Source: an uncultured Phycisphaerales bacterium
GTDB taxonomy: Bacteria > Planctomycetota > Phycisphaerae > Tepidisphaerales > Tepidisphaeraceae
NCBI GenBank assembly: GCA_903871935.1
Contig: CAIQIQ010000167.1
Location: forward strand, 1 to 35,183
Reading direction: 5' to 3'
Length of the DNA stretch: 35,183 nt
Of the stretch, positions 15,478 through 24,512 are shown one piece after another. Within the stretch, counting starts at the first letter, position 1; every line of letters starts with the position of its first letter. A model generated the notes under the pieces. It worked only from the letters and a program-made list of their open reading frames with translations. It was not told where the DNA came from and did not search any database. A program made the position numbers and the translations under genes.

Positions 15478-16992
15478 ATGAGCGACGCGTATCTCCAGTT
15501 CCGCGCGGTCAGCAAGGCTTTCCCGGGTGTCCAGGCGCTGGACAACATCCACATGGATGTACAGGAAGGTTCGGTGCACGCCCTGGTCGGCGAGAATGGC
15601 GCGGGCAAAAGCACCTTACTGAAGGTCCTCAGCGGCGCGCACAGACCCAGCAGCGGCCATCTGCGCGTGGGCGGGAAGGAGAGGGTCTTTTCTTCAACGG
15701 CCGAGGCCATCACCGCCGGAATTGCGGTGATCTACCAGGAGTTGCACCTGGCACCCAAGCTGTCGGTGGCCGAGAACCTGTTCCTGGGGCATCTGCCAAA
15801 CCGCTGGGGCGTGGTGGACCGTGGCCGGCTGGCAACGCTGGCGCGCCAGCAACTGGCGCAGGTGGGCGAAGAGATCGACCCGTCGCTGCGCGTGGAGCAA
15901 TTGCCCATTGCCCAGCGACAGATGGTGGAGATTGCCAAGGCGCTGACCCGTGGAGCCAAGATCATCGCCTTTGATGAGCCAACCAGCAGTCTCTCCAATC
16001 GCGAGGCCCAGAAACTCTTCGGCATCATCAGGCAACTCCGAAGCAGCGGGCACGTCATCATCTACGTTTCGCATCGCCTGGAAGAGATCTTCCAGATCGC
16101 CGACGCGGTTACGGTATTCCGCGACGGCCGGGTCGTCGAGCATTTCCCGGCGACCAAAGGGCTCTCCAGCGACGTTCTGATCAACCGGATGGTTGGGCGG
16201 GATATTGCCGATATCTACGCATATGCACCACGGGCGCATGGCCCTGTGGCGCTGCAAGTCAAAGGCGTGATGGGCAAGGGGCTGCGCGAACCAGCAAGCT
16301 TTACGGTAGCGCAGGGAGAGATTGTGGGCTTCTTCGGCCTGGTTGGCGCCGGCCGGACGGAGCTGATGAAGCTGGTCTATGGCGCCCAGCGGCCGGTCCG
16401 GGGCGAGATCAGCGTGCGTGGAACGCGGCTGCGAGTTCGCTCGCCCAAAGATGCCATTAACAGCGGTCTGGTACTTTGCCCCGAGGATCGCAAGGATGAG
16501 GGCATCTTTCCCGTGCTCTCGGTCATGGAGAACATCAACATCAGTTCGAGGCGGGGGGGATTTTTCGGCGGGTTCTGGATCAACGAGCATCGCGAACAGG
16601 TGCGGGCATCGGGGCATGTCAAACGGATGGCCATCAAAACGCCGGGACTGTCTCAGAAGATCATGAATCTCTCCGGCGGCAACCAGCAGAAGACGATCCT
16701 GGCCCGCTGGCTGGATGAGAATATGAAGGTGATTCTGCTGGATGAGCCCACCCGCGGCATCGACGTGGGAGCAAAGCAGGAGATCTATTCAATCATCTAT
16801 GGTCTGGCCAAACAGAACGTCGCGGTGATCGTTGTCTCAAGCGACCTGCCGGAGGTGCTGGGGATCAGCGACCGCATCATCGTAATGCGTGAGGGCCGCA
16901 TCGTGCAGTCGATTGATCGCGCGGAGGCGACCGAGGAGAGGATCCTGGCCCTGGCGCTGCCCGATGCGGAATCTCATGAGGGAATGCTATGA
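15478..16992 (+). CDS. araG: Sugar ABC transporter ATP-binding protein, AraG-like
   Basis: 504 residues with two ABC domains, as in AraG/RbsA/MglA. First half: Walker A GENGAGKST (38-46), Walker B IIAFDEPTSSLS, degenerate signature LPIAQRQM. Second half: a degenerate Walker A (GLVGAGRTEL), the signature LSGGNQQK and Walker B VILLDEPTRGIDVG. It energises uptake of a monosaccharide through the AraH-like permease. The stop overlaps the araH start (ATGA), so translation is coupled. Substrate assignment rests on the neighbouring permease. Confidence 0.93.
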   Translation: MSDAYLQFRAVSKAFPGVQALDNIHMDVQEGSVHALVGENGAGKSTLLKVLSGAHRPSSGHLRVGGKERVFSSTAEAITAGIAVIYQELHLAPKLSVAENLFLGHLPNRWGVVDRGRLATLARQQLAQVGEEIDPSLRVEQLPIAQRQMVEIAKALTRGAKIIAFDEPTSSLSNREAQKLFGIIRQLRSSGHVIIYVSHRLEEIFQIADAVTVFRDGRVVEHFPATKGLSSDVLINRMVGRDIADIYAYAPRAHGPVALQVKGVMGKGLREPASFTVAQGEIVGFFGLVGAGRTELMKLVYGAQRPVRGEISVRGTRLRVRSPKDAINSGLVLCPEDRKDEGIFPVLSVMENINISSRRGGFFGGFWINEHREQVRASGHVKRMAIKTPGLSQKIMNLSGGNQQKTILARWLDENMKVILLDEPTRGIDVGAKQEIYSIIYGLAKQNVAVIVVSSDLPEVLGISDRIIVMREGRIVQSIDRAEATEERILALALPDAESHEGML

Positions 16993-18002
16993 CCACGACG
17001 AATACGACGACATCGCAAAAGACGATCCCAGCAGCATCCAGGACGACGCTTCCGTCGCTCTTGGGCAGCGTCTGGGATCGCATGGGCATGCTGCTGATCC
17101 TGATTGTGCTGTTCGTCATGGTGTCGGCATTGGTGCCGAACTTCCTGACTAGAGTGAATCTCCTGGGTCTGGCTCTGGCGTTGACCACGGTTGGCGCTAT
17201 AGCGTGCACAATGCTGTTCTGTCTTGCCGCGGGGGATTTTGATCTGTCAGCAGGGGCGGTAGTGGCCATGTCAGGCATGCTCGCTGCGGTAGTCATTAAT
17301 GCCACGGGCAGTGTGCTGCTGGGCGTGGCTGCGGGAATTCTCGCCGGGGGCGTGGTTGGCCTGATCAACGGTGTGGTGATTGCCTATATGGGAATCAATG
17401 CCTTGATCACTACCCTGGCCACGATGCAGATGGTGCAGGGGATGGCTTTTCTTGTGAATGATGGCAAGTCAGTGGGCATACGCGAGGGACGTTTCTTTGC
17501 CTTGGGCACCTCAAGCTTTCTTGGGGTGGTGACGCCAATATGGATTATGCTGGCGTGTTTTGTCATATTCGGCCTGCTGCTGAACCGTACAACATTTGGC
17601 CGAAACACGCTGGCAATCGGCGGGAACAAGGAGGCAGCGCACCTGGCGGGAATTGCCGTGGCGCGCACCAAGGTGACGATTTTCGCCATGCAGGGAATGA
17701 TTGCCGGTCTGGCCGGGATTGTGTTGTCGTCGCGGATGACCACGGGGCAGCCGAACACAGACACGTCATTGGTGCTCCAGGTGATCTCAGCCTGCGTACT
17801 CGGCGGAGTCTCGCTGGCCGGCGGAGTTGGAACCATCACCGGCATGATCACCGGCGTGCTGATCATGGGCATTGTCCAGAACGTGATGAATCTGCTGAAT
17901 ATTCAGACTTTCTATCAATATGTGGTAAGCGGGGCCATTCTGCTGACAGCCGTCATGCTCGATCGCCTGCAGCAAATCCGGCGGAAGATGCAGAACCGGT
18001 AG
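16989..18002 (+). CDS. araH: Sugar ABC transporter permease, AraH-like
   Basis: 337 residues, a polytopic inner-membrane permease of the BPD-transp-2 family. Motifs closely resemble E. coli AraH as I recall it: GMLFCLA-type segment followed by GDFDLSAG, INALITTLATMQ, NRTTFGRNTLAIGGNKEAA and VISACVLGGVSLAGGVG. The ATG overlaps the last bases of araG by 4. It forms the translocation path for the AraF/AraG system. No arabinose catabolic genes (araA, araB, araD) are visible nearby, so the sugar may be routed elsewhere or the substrate may differ. Confidence 0.93.
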   Translation: MTTTNTTTSQKTIPAASRTTLPSLLGSVWDRMGMLLILIVLFVMVSALVPNFLTRVNLLGLALALTTVGAIACTMLFCLAAGDFDLSAGAVVAMSGMLAAVVINATGSVLLGVAAGILAGGVVGLINGVVIAYMGINALITTLATMQMVQGMAFLVNDGKSVGIREGRFFALGTSSFLGVVTPIWIMLACFVIFGLLLNRTTFGRNTLAIGGNKEAAHLAGIAVARTKVTIFAMQGMIAGLAGIVLSSRMTTGQPNTDTSLVLQVISACVLGGVSLAGGVGTITGMITGVLIMGIVQNVMNLLNIQTFYQYVVSGAILLTAVMLDRLQQIRRKMQNR

Positions 18003-18080
18003 AAAAACGGATCGGGCGACATCGAAGGGGACAGCAGGCGGTCACCATAACGGCGGAGCGATTGGGCAGGTGATACGAAC

Positions 18081-19910
18081 ATGGATACCTATGACCTGGC
18101 ACCAGATCAGCCGCGCCGAGGTGTCGTGGCAAAGCCGGCGGCCTCGCCAAAGCACAATAGGCACTGGCTTGCCCGGATACTGGTGCTGCTGGTCGCGGCG
18201 GCGGCGATCTATGGCGGCATTGGTTTGCGTCGCTGGGCGTGGGATCAGACTACCGACATTCGCTTCACCAACAGCGTCAATAACGCCATCCGCTGGGGGA
18301 GATATGCCAACGAGGTCGGCGTATACAACGTCTATGACACCCTGGTGAAGCAATACGGTTCGGACGCGGAATTCGAGGATCTGAACATGCCCGGCGTGTT
18401 CGCCTTGGACTATCCGCCCCTACGGCTGATGATTGTCTCGTGGTGGGCCGACTGGGCGCAGCAGCACATGGCCGGCGGCGGGCGCGTGAACTGGCAACCT
18501 GAGTACGAGTTCACAGCGCCGATGCTGTATCTGAACATGGCGTGCGAACTGGCCGCCAGTCTGGGGATGTTCTTACTGGTATATCACTGGCTGCGCGTCT
18601 GCCGCGGGAGTGCGCCCGAGCCATGGTGGCGGTGGGGTGATCATCCATTGCCCGCGGTGTCATTGGCTGACACCAATGGCATGTTTCCGGCGATCCTGGC
18701 GGCACTGCTGCTGTGGTTCAATCCGGCCGTGATGTTCAACGCCCATGTCTACCCGCAATGGGATGTGTGGGTGTTGCCTGCCATCATCTTCGGATTCTAC
18801 TTTGTTCTGCGCGGCTGGTGGCTGGCGGCGGGGTTCATCGTGGGACTGGAAGCGATGGGGAAGGGGCAGATTCTGGTTGCCACGCCGCTACTTCTGGCGT
18901 TGCCGCTCTTGCGGGGGCAGTTGCCTGGCGTGCTGCGCATACTGATCGGCATGGCTGGGGCGATCGCCCTGGTAGTCTGGCCGTGGATGTTGCGTTCACC
19001 CGAGTCGCTGCAGTGGATGACTCACCTGGGCGTGGCGGGGGCGATACTCGTCCTTGTGAACCTGCTGCCGCGCAAGGGTAAGGTGTGGCCGATACTGCGT
19101 GGGCTACCGGCCATGCTGGCGTGCGGTGTAGTGTACTGGTTTGTGCGTGCGCTGCCTCGTGAACAACAGTTGTATGCGCTGGCGCTGATCGGTGCCGTGA
19201 TGGCACTTGCCATGCTTGGGTCTCGATGGTGGGCACCTTCGTGCGCGCTGGGGTTGTGGGCGGGCGGCCTGGCACTGACCGTGCCGATGTATGGCGCGAG
19301 CATGGCGTGGTACGACATCGGCATCAAGTATGGCACGCGGCACTGGAGGCACCTGTACTGGTGTCACGCTTCTAATCTCGGCTCCATCATGGAAGTCCGT
19401 TACAACTGGCAATTCGCAGACACCATCAATCTATCGTGGATTCCGTGGATTGGGCCTTCGACACCGGTTCCGATTCGGCTGGTCATGGTGTGGGCATTTG
19501 CAGCGCTGCTGAGCATCGGAATCATCGCGGCCGTGCGGCATCGCGTGAAACATGATCCCAGGCTGTTATTGTCGCTGGCACTGCCCTTCATGCTGGCGTT
19601 TGCTGTTCTGCCGCAGATGATCGACCGTTACCTGATGTGGCCGGCGGCGCTGATCAGCGCCTATGCGGCCATCAGCATTGGGGGTTTGGTTCTCTGGCTG
19701 GTGCTGTCTCTGCTGGCGTGTGTCATGATGGCGGATTACATCATGGGATTTGTTCTGCAGGCTCCCGAAGCGCAATACTGGCTGCCGTATCTGCAGGTAA
19801 CGTTTCCGGATATCGGCTGGGGCGTGCTGGTACTGGCGGGCGTGATGCTGTACGCCGCATGCCTGTCGACACCACGCAAGGAAGGTGCTCTGCCACTGCA
19901 ACAGCGATAG
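18081..19910 (+). CDS. Polytopic GT-C-like membrane glycosyltransferase (putative)
   Basis: 609 residues with a short cytosolic N-terminus and around a dozen hydrophobic spans. AGGTGAT lies 7 bases before the ATG. The first extracytoplasmic loop contains TTDIRFTNSVNN and, further on, ALDYPPLRL; a later segment reads FNPAVMFNAHVYPQWDVW. Such features are typical of polyprenyl-phosphate-sugar-dependent GT-C enzymes (DUF2029/ALG-like). The donor and acceptor are unknown. It follows araH by 78 bp on the same strand and could be co-transcribed, but no functional link to sugar uptake is established. Confidence 0.65.
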   Translation: MDTYDLAPDQPRRGVVAKPAASPKHNRHWLARILVLLVAAAAIYGGIGLRRWAWDQTTDIRFTNSVNNAIRWGRYANEVGVYNVYDTLVKQYGSDAEFEDLNMPGVFALDYPPLRLMIVSWWADWAQQHMAGGGRVNWQPEYEFTAPMLYLNMACELAASLGMFLLVYHWLRVCRGSAPEPWWRWGDHPLPAVSLADTNGMFPAILAALLLWFNPAVMFNAHVYPQWDVWVLPAIIFGFYFVLRGWWLAAGFIVGLEAMGKGQILVATPLLLALPLLRGQLPGVLRILIGMAGAIALVVWPWMLRSPESLQWMTHLGVAGAILVLVNLLPRKGKVWPILRGLPAMLACGVVYWFVRALPREQQLYALALIGAVMALAMLGSRWWAPSCALGLWAGGLALTVPMYGASMAWYDIGIKYGTRHWRHLYWCHASNLGSIMEVRYNWQFADTINLSWIPWIGPSTPVPIRLVMVWAFAALLSIGIIAAVRHRVKHDPRLLLSLALPFMLAFAVLPQMIDRYLMWPAALISAYAAISIGGLVLWLVLSLLACVMMADYIMGFVLQAPEAQYWLPYLQVTFPDIGWGVLVLAGVMLYAACLSTPRKEGALPLQQR

Positions 19911-19924
19911 GATGTACGGATCGA

Positions 19925-20266
19925 CTAGCTGGCGACGAGATGCCATTGGTCGGCCTGAATATGAGTCAGGCAGAGCCGAACCGGCGGATCCAGGGCCAGA
20001 GTGATGTCAACCGCCGAAGACGTGAGCACCGTCTTGCTGTACTGCCCCGAGGCGACTCGGCGAACCTGACCACGGTTGCGGGAAATGGGCCCCTCGTAGT
20101 CCAGGTAGATGCGGCGATGGTCCTGCTGACGAACGATGTCGCATAGCGAGGTGATCGGCCATTGCTCCAGGCGAAATGTCAGCAGCAGGTCATCGGGGCC
20201 GGTTTCGATCAGCAGATCGAAGTGCGGTGCGGGGATGCCGGTGTGCTGGAGGATGGCAAATCGCAT
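19925..20266 (-). CDS. Stand-alone LigD 3'-phosphoesterase-like domain protein
   Basis: 113 residues from ATG at 20266. The sequence matches the N-terminal phosphoesterase-like domain found in bacterial LigD: start FAILQHTGIPAPHFDLLIE and the motif YLDYEGPISRNRGQVRRV. In LigD this domain trims 3' ends during non-homologous end joining. Here there is no ligase or primase domain attached and none nearby. Some expected His/Asp metal ligands (His-x-His-x-Asp) are only partly present (H15, D17), so activity is uncertain. It is convergent with the GT-C-like gene, 14 bp apart. Confidence 0.7.
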   Translation of the reverse strand: MRFAILQHTGIPAPHFDLLIETGPDDLLLTFRLEQWPITSLCDIVRQQDHRRIYLDYEGPISRNRGQVRRVASGQYSKTVLTSSAVDITLALDPPVRLCLTHIQADQWHLVAS

Positions 20267-20333
20267 GAACTGCGTCTACCATCGCACAGAGAGCGGTTCG
20301 CGACAAGGGCCACCTTGCAAGTGAGAGAAAGCT

Positions 20334-20594
20334 ATGGCTGACCTGACAGGATTACGGGTGCAGCAGATTCGCGTGGACAGCCATGTCCTGCACTCGGTTC
20401 ATCACACCGTGCTGCAGCGGATCCTGGCGTTCCGAAACATGTCGATTGATGATGTGATCGACAATCCGGTGGCGCAGACGGAAGTGTACTACCTGTGGCG
20501 GATTCACAATCTGATTGGCCGGCGCTGCGAGGCGGTGGAGCAGCAGCGGCGGATGACGCGGATGGCGCTGGGGTTGGACATGGTCACCGATTAG
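20334..20594 (+). CDS. Small conserved-looking hypothetical protein
   Basis: 86 residues from ATG with GAGAG 7-11 bases upstream. The composition is protein-like (balanced charge, hydrophobic pattern in HSVHHTVLQRILAFRNM and TEVYYLWRIHNLIG), predicted mostly helical and soluble. I do not recognise a family. It is divergent from the LigD-like gene (67 bp apart), so the two may share a control region. Confidence 0.5.
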   Translation: MADLTGLRVQQIRVDSHVLHSVHHTVLQRILAFRNMSIDDVIDNPVAQTEVYYLWRIHNLIGRRCEAVEQQRRMTRMALGLDMVTD

Positions 20595-20675
20595 GATGAA
20601 CTGGCGATGATGCAAACCAAGCACGCCGCAGCATTGTCAGCCGCGGCGTGGAGTTTGATCCGCATGGGGCAGAAC

Positions 20676-21455
20676 CTATTCTCTGGCGGCCGCCTTTTCC
20701 TTCTTGGCGGATGAATCCTTTGGTTTCGATTCGCCGCCGCTCTTCGCGCCCGACGACTTGCCTCCGCCGCCGGCAGCTCCGCCGGCCGGGGCGCGCAGGT
20801 ACTGATAACCGCAGCCGAGGATGGCCAGGCCCAATATGGTGATGGGGAGCACGAAAGGCATTGAACTGAACGAACGATTGAGACCTTCCTGCAGGGAGTG
20901 ATAGTCATACGCCATTCCCAGCGCACCCAGTGGCAGCATGACCGCTCCCTGCATGCTGGTGAATGCGATGACGCTCATGCGGAAAATCAGGAAGCACAGC
21001 AGCCCCAGCGCCACCGCGCCGGTCATGGCTCCGGACCAGGCGTAGGCCGGGTCGAGTCGCGGGAGCATAAGCCAGATTGATGCGCCCAGCATTGCCCCGC
21101 AGGCCGCGCCAACGGCCGCGGCGGCCCAGGAGGTAAAGAAGTAGGAGAAGGTGCCCAGGAGCATGATTCCCAGGGCCAGTCCCATCCACAGAGGCATGCT
21201 CATTTTCAGCGCCATGCCGCCGCATAGGTAGGCCCCGAGTGTGGCACCGGTCAGCCCGATCAGCAGGCGGTGATTCTTGAATCCGTGAAAAAGAAAGATG
21301 AAGCCGGCAACCACCAGAACCGCACCCGTGACAGAATCCATATTCTGGCACCAGATGCGGAAGTTCTCCTGCGTCGGCCAGCCGACGGATGGGTTGATCA
21401 GCCACTCATGGCATGTCTGAGCGGAAACGGCCGCGAGCGAACCATATGCGAGCAT
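20676..21455 (-). CDS. Polytopic membrane protein, second of a tandem pair
   Basis: 259 residues from ATG 21455, chosen over 21497 because AAGGAGG lies 8 bases upstream on the minus strand. About seven glycine/alanine-rich hydrophobic spans (for example VTGAVLVVAGFIFLF, LWMGLALGIMLLGTF, AAAAVGAACGAMLG, FVLPITILGLAILG). The C-terminal tail after the last span is Gly/Ser/Lys-rich and highly charged. No family is recognised; the fold suggests a TM helix bundle with glycine-zipper packing. It follows the similar gene at 21516-22283 by 60 bp. Confidence 0.75.
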   Translation of the reverse strand: MLAYGSLAAVSAQTCHEWLINPSVGWPTQENFRIWCQNMDSVTGAVLVVAGFIFLFHGFKNHRLLIGLTGATLGAYLCGGMALKMSMPLWMGLALGIMLLGTFSYFFTSWAAAAVGAACGAMLGASIWLMLPRLDPAYAWSGAMTGAVALGLLCFLIFRMSVIAFTSMQGAVMLPLGALGMAYDYHSLQEGLNRSFSSMPFVLPITILGLAILGCGYQYLRAPAGGAAGGGGKSSGAKSGGESKPKDSSAKKEKAAARE

Positions 21456-21515
21456 CGTGATAACCTCCTTGTTATCCCTGCCCTGCATGGCAGGCATTGT
21501 GCATGGCGCGCTAAC

Positions 21516-22283
21516 CTATTCAAGGTCGGGCGTGCGACGCTTTTTGTCTTCAGGTCCATCGGGTTGCTTTGGCACTGGGCGGTATACCAGCCCAACCTGC
21601 GCCAGGAAACCCACCATCAACATGGTAATGCCAAGCGCTGCCACTGTCATGGGACCATTCTTCAGCGAATCCAGCCAGGTGATCTTGTCGCTGGCGTGTC
21701 CCAGCCCAATGGAGAAGAGCGTGAGTACCGTTCCGCCCAGGGCATACAGAGCAGCCATGCCGAACTTCGGAAGTGCCAGACTGAAGACAACCGCCGCCAC
21801 AAATGCGCCCGGCGCAATCCAAGGTGCGAGTTTCCTGAACGGCGGTGCCGCAGTCTGCCAATGATCGCGGATGGTCTGCTGCACGCTTGCATTGGTCTGG
21901 TTGGACTGCTCTGCCACCAGAACATTGCTGGTGTTGGTCTGGTCATACAGGATAACGATGGCAACGCCCGAGACGAGCGTACCCAGCGCAAAAGCCACGC
22001 ACCAGCGATGGAGCAGGAACCCAATCAGGCCGAAGGCGATGCCGGTCACTGCGATGGCTATCGAGCGGTTTATCTGCAATCCGAGCCACGCTGGCAGCAG
22101 GTAGCCCAGGATTGTGCCAAGGGCGAACATCACCATGGACATGGTCGGGCGGCTGTGCAGAGCTCCCAGGAGGGCAGTGATCGCTCCCAGACCAATCCCC
22201 ACGGCGACCAGCGTGGTGATGATCACGCCTTCAGGGTCGGTAGGCAGACTCTCGATGATCCCTTGAAACATGTTCTGGAACAT
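21516..22283 (-). CDS. Polytopic membrane protein, first of a tandem pair
   Basis: 255 residues from ATG 22283 with AAGGA 7 bases upstream; upstream in-frame starts would add a non-hydrophobic Arg/Ala stretch. Six to seven membrane spans (VGIGLGAITALLGAL, MVMFALGTILGYLLP, IAIAVTGIAFGLIGF, AFALGTLVSGVAIVI, then after a hydrophilic loop three more). The C-terminus is short and charged. Length, topology and Gly-rich spans resemble the adjacent gene, so they may be distant paralogues or subunits of one complex. Function unknown. Confidence 0.75.
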   Translation of the reverse strand: MFQNMFQGIIESLPTDPEGVIITTLVAVGIGLGAITALLGALHSRPTMSMVMFALGTILGYLLPAWLGLQINRSIAIAVTGIAFGLIGFLLHRWCVAFALGTLVSGVAIVILYDQTNTSNVLVAEQSNQTNASVQQTIRDHWQTAAPPFRKLAPWIAPGAFVAAVVFSLALPKFGMAALYALGGTVLTLFSIGLGHASDKITWLDSLKNGPMTVAALGITMLMVGFLAQVGLVYRPVPKQPDGPEDKKRRTPDLE

Positions 22284-22477
22284 GAGTGATTCCTTATCAG
22301 TGTTCCCTCCGCCTGCAACAAGTGTAGCGGGCTGAGCTTTATATGCGAGGGAAATCGCGGAAAGGCGCCCGGCGCACCCGGCGGCAGCCTGACGCCCTGG
22401 CTGCGCCGCGCGCAAAGCCCCCGGCAACGCGTACTAAGAGGGCACCGTGATCGTACGGGACGATATGGACGTAATCT

Positions 22478-22483
22478 ATTATA
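22478..22483 (-). promoter_or_regulatory. -10-like TATAAT upstream of the membrane-protein pair
   Basis: On the minus strand TATAAT lies just past the stop codon at 22488. The best -35 at 17-bp spacing (TGAACG) matches only half the consensus. It would give a leader of roughly 190 bases to the gene starting at 22283. Confidence 0.3.
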
Positions 22484-22487
22484 AGCT

Positions 22488-23048
22488 CTATAGTTGCGAT
22501 CGTTCAGGGTCGGGCATGAGCTCTGACAGACGACGGCGTTCCTGATCCTCTTGCGCCATCTCTTTGGCGATCTGATCCCATTCCTGCTCCTCGTAGAAGC
22601 GATCAGGCAGCGGCGAGGAGGGGATCAGCGGCGAGACTGGAGGGTTGAATACGCGCAAGACATTCGGCCGTTCGGTTGCGCGCTGCGCCAACATGACCTG
22701 CTGGTCAAACAACTTGCGAAGTTGGTAGACGCTTTCCCAGCCGTACCAGAAGGCACAGCGGATGGGGACTACCACTCTGTCCAGGAACGGATCCCACTGC
22801 CGGAGGTTCTCAGCGCGGAGTTCAAGGCGTCTGCCCTCCTCTTCGGCGATTTTGTGCAATGCGGCATCCCATGGCTCAAAGGTCGCGAGGTGCTCAAGCC
22901 TGTGGCGATGGGCGGTAATGAACTGTACGTATGTGCAATACTGATGTGCGCCGGCCAGAATTGGGATGATACGTCGGTCGCGCTTGGCCATCTGTATGCC
23001 AAGCTGACATGCTCGTTGCAGGGCGCTAGTTGACGGGCGCAGATCCAT
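22488..23048 (-). CDS. Hypothetical protein
   Basis: 186 residues from ATG 23048 (GGAGGG three bases upstream, a short spacing); a TTG at 23201 would extend it by 51 residues. The protein is Arg/Glu-rich, mostly helical, soluble, with no signal peptide. The C-terminal third has a proline-rich stretch (PPVSPLIPSSPLP) and ends with a strongly charged helix. No family is recognised. It resembles the hypothetical proteins of transposase-adjacent DNA in planctomycetes only in general character. It lies 174 bp downstream of rsmB on the same strand. Confidence 0.55.
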   Translation of the reverse strand: MDLRPSTSALQRACQLGIQMAKRDRRIIPILAGAHQYCTYVQFITAHRHRLEHLATFEPWDAALHKIAEEEGRRLELRAENLRQWDPFLDRVVVPIRCAFWYGWESVYQLRKLFDQQVMLAQRATERPNVLRVFNPPVSPLIPSSPLPDRFYEEQEWDQIAKEMAQEDQERRRLSELMPDPERSQL

Positions 23049-23222
23049 ACACCCTCCGCTGCATGCAAACGCAACAGAACGTGAACTATTCCAAGAATCC
23101 CCGTACACACATACCCGATATGCTCTCAACGGCGAGCCGACGTAGCTCGGATCATCGCACCACGTCGGTGTGATTATACCTCGGGTCACCTGCGCCAACA
23201 AGGGCGTTTGTGCATAGAAACT

Positions 23223-24512
23223 CTATCTGCGTTGCAGTACGGCGAGGAACCCGCCATCGTGATAGTGTTTGGGGTCATCCGTGCAGGATGGCAGCGTCGT
23301 CTGCTGTTTCAACAGAGACAGGCCGGTGTTCGCGTGCAGCAAATGTTCCACGACGCTCTGATTCTCCTCCGGCCAGATGCTGCAAGTGGAATAGACCAGC
23401 AGACCGTTGGGCGCGAGGCGTTTGGCGGCGTCGGTTACGATCTGCTTCTGCAGCGTTACCAGTTGCTCAAGAGCTTTGGTTGATTGGCTATAGCGGGCTT
23501 CGGGCCGGCGGGCGAGGACCCCACTGTTGCTGCACGGAACATCAACCAGGATGCGATCAAACCCGCGCGGCAGGTCTGCATGGGCATTGGGGAACATCTC
23601 CGCCTGCACAATCTGAACATTGCTGATCCGACGCGCTATCAGTGATGAACGGAGGGTCCGGCACCGTTCGGCCGAGCTGTCCATGGCAACAATGACCGCG
23701 TCCGGGCCCAGGTGCTCCCAGGCCTGCAGTGTCTTGGTCCCAACGCCGCAGCAACGATCGAGGAAGCTCAAGCCCGGCGCAAGCTGCGCATAGGCCAAGA
23801 CTTGCGCTGAGGTTGGATCTTGCACCTGCGCTATGCCGGCTTGTGCCAGACGGGCGATCGCCGATTTGTCGGGTGAGCTGAGGATGAAGATGCCTTCCTG
23901 GCTGTGCGGTTCGGCCGGGCAAATCGCCAGGATGTCTGCCAACGACTTGCCAAGAGCCAGGCGGACGGTGGTTGGAGGCTGGAGATTGTTATGGCCGCAG
24001 ATTGCCAGCGCTGGTATTGGGCCAAAGAGTGTGGCAAGACGCTCAAAGAGCTCGGACGGATGGGAATACCAGAGCACTGCTTTCTTTGCCGGGTCGGGCT
24101 CTTCCGGCAGGGCGATGGCGCGATCGCGTGCAGCTTTGCGGAGCACGGCATTGGCAAACCCCGCGGCGTGTCGCAGGCCAAAGCGTTTTGCCTGCTCAAC
24201 GGCTTCATCCACTGCTGCCGAAGCGGGAATGCGATCCAGCAGGCGAAGCTGGTAGATCGCAATGGCGAGGATCTTCTGCATCAGGGGGTGGATCTTCGCC
24301 AGTGGCCGACCTGAGTGAACTTCCGTCCAATACTGCAGTTGCAGGAGATTCTTCACCACACCCGATTCGATCTGCTCGGCGAGGCCCAGATCGCGCAGGT
24401 CCTGGGGAAGGGTGATCGTTGTGGCAAACTTCCGCGGCAGGCGCAGGGCTTGCCAGCCGGGAAGTCTTTTCTGGTCGAGACGTTTGAGGGCGTAGTCACG
24501 AGCGATATTCAT
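23223..24512 (-). CDS. rsmB: 16S rRNA (cytosine-967 C5) methyltransferase
   Basis: 429 residues, the normal RsmB length. It methylates C967 of 16S rRNA using SAM. Residues 1-~140 form the NusB-like RNA-binding domain; the C-terminal half is the Rossmann methyltransferase. The SAM motif reads LDRCCGVGTKT (~251-261) instead of the usual DxCAAPGGKT. Catalytic cysteines are C327 in DVPCSNSG and C377 in YSTCSIWPEEN, close to E. coli C325 and C375. The start codon overlaps the fmt stop (ATGA), so the two are translationally coupled, an arrangement also known in other bacteria. Confidence 0.92.
   Translation of the reverse strand: MNIARDYALKRLDQKRLPGWQALRLPRKFATTITLPQDLRDLGLAEQIESGVVKNLLQLQYWTEVHSGRPLAKIHPLMQKILAIAIYQLRLLDRIPASAAVDEAVEQAKRFGLRHAAGFANAVLRKAARDRAIALPEEPDPAKKAVLWYSHPSELFERLATLFGPIPALAICGHNNLQPPTTVRLALGKSLADILAICPAEPHSQEGIFILSSPDKSAIARLAQAGIAQVQDPTSAQVLAYAQLAPGLSFLDRCCGVGTKTLQAWEHLGPDAVIVAMDSSAERCRTLRSSLIARRISNVQIVQAEMFPNAHADLPRGFDRILVDVPCSNSGVLARRPEARYSQSTKALEQLVTLQKQIVTDAAKRLAPNGLLVYSTCSIWPEENQSVVEHLLHANTGLSLLKQQTTLPSCTDDPKHYHDGGFLAVLQRR

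Noticed and set aside
21270..22289. Plus-strand open frame opposite the membrane-protein pair
   Set aside because: Product is hydrophilic and rich in His/Arg/Gln; the minus strand gives coherent membrane proteins with good ribosome binding sites.
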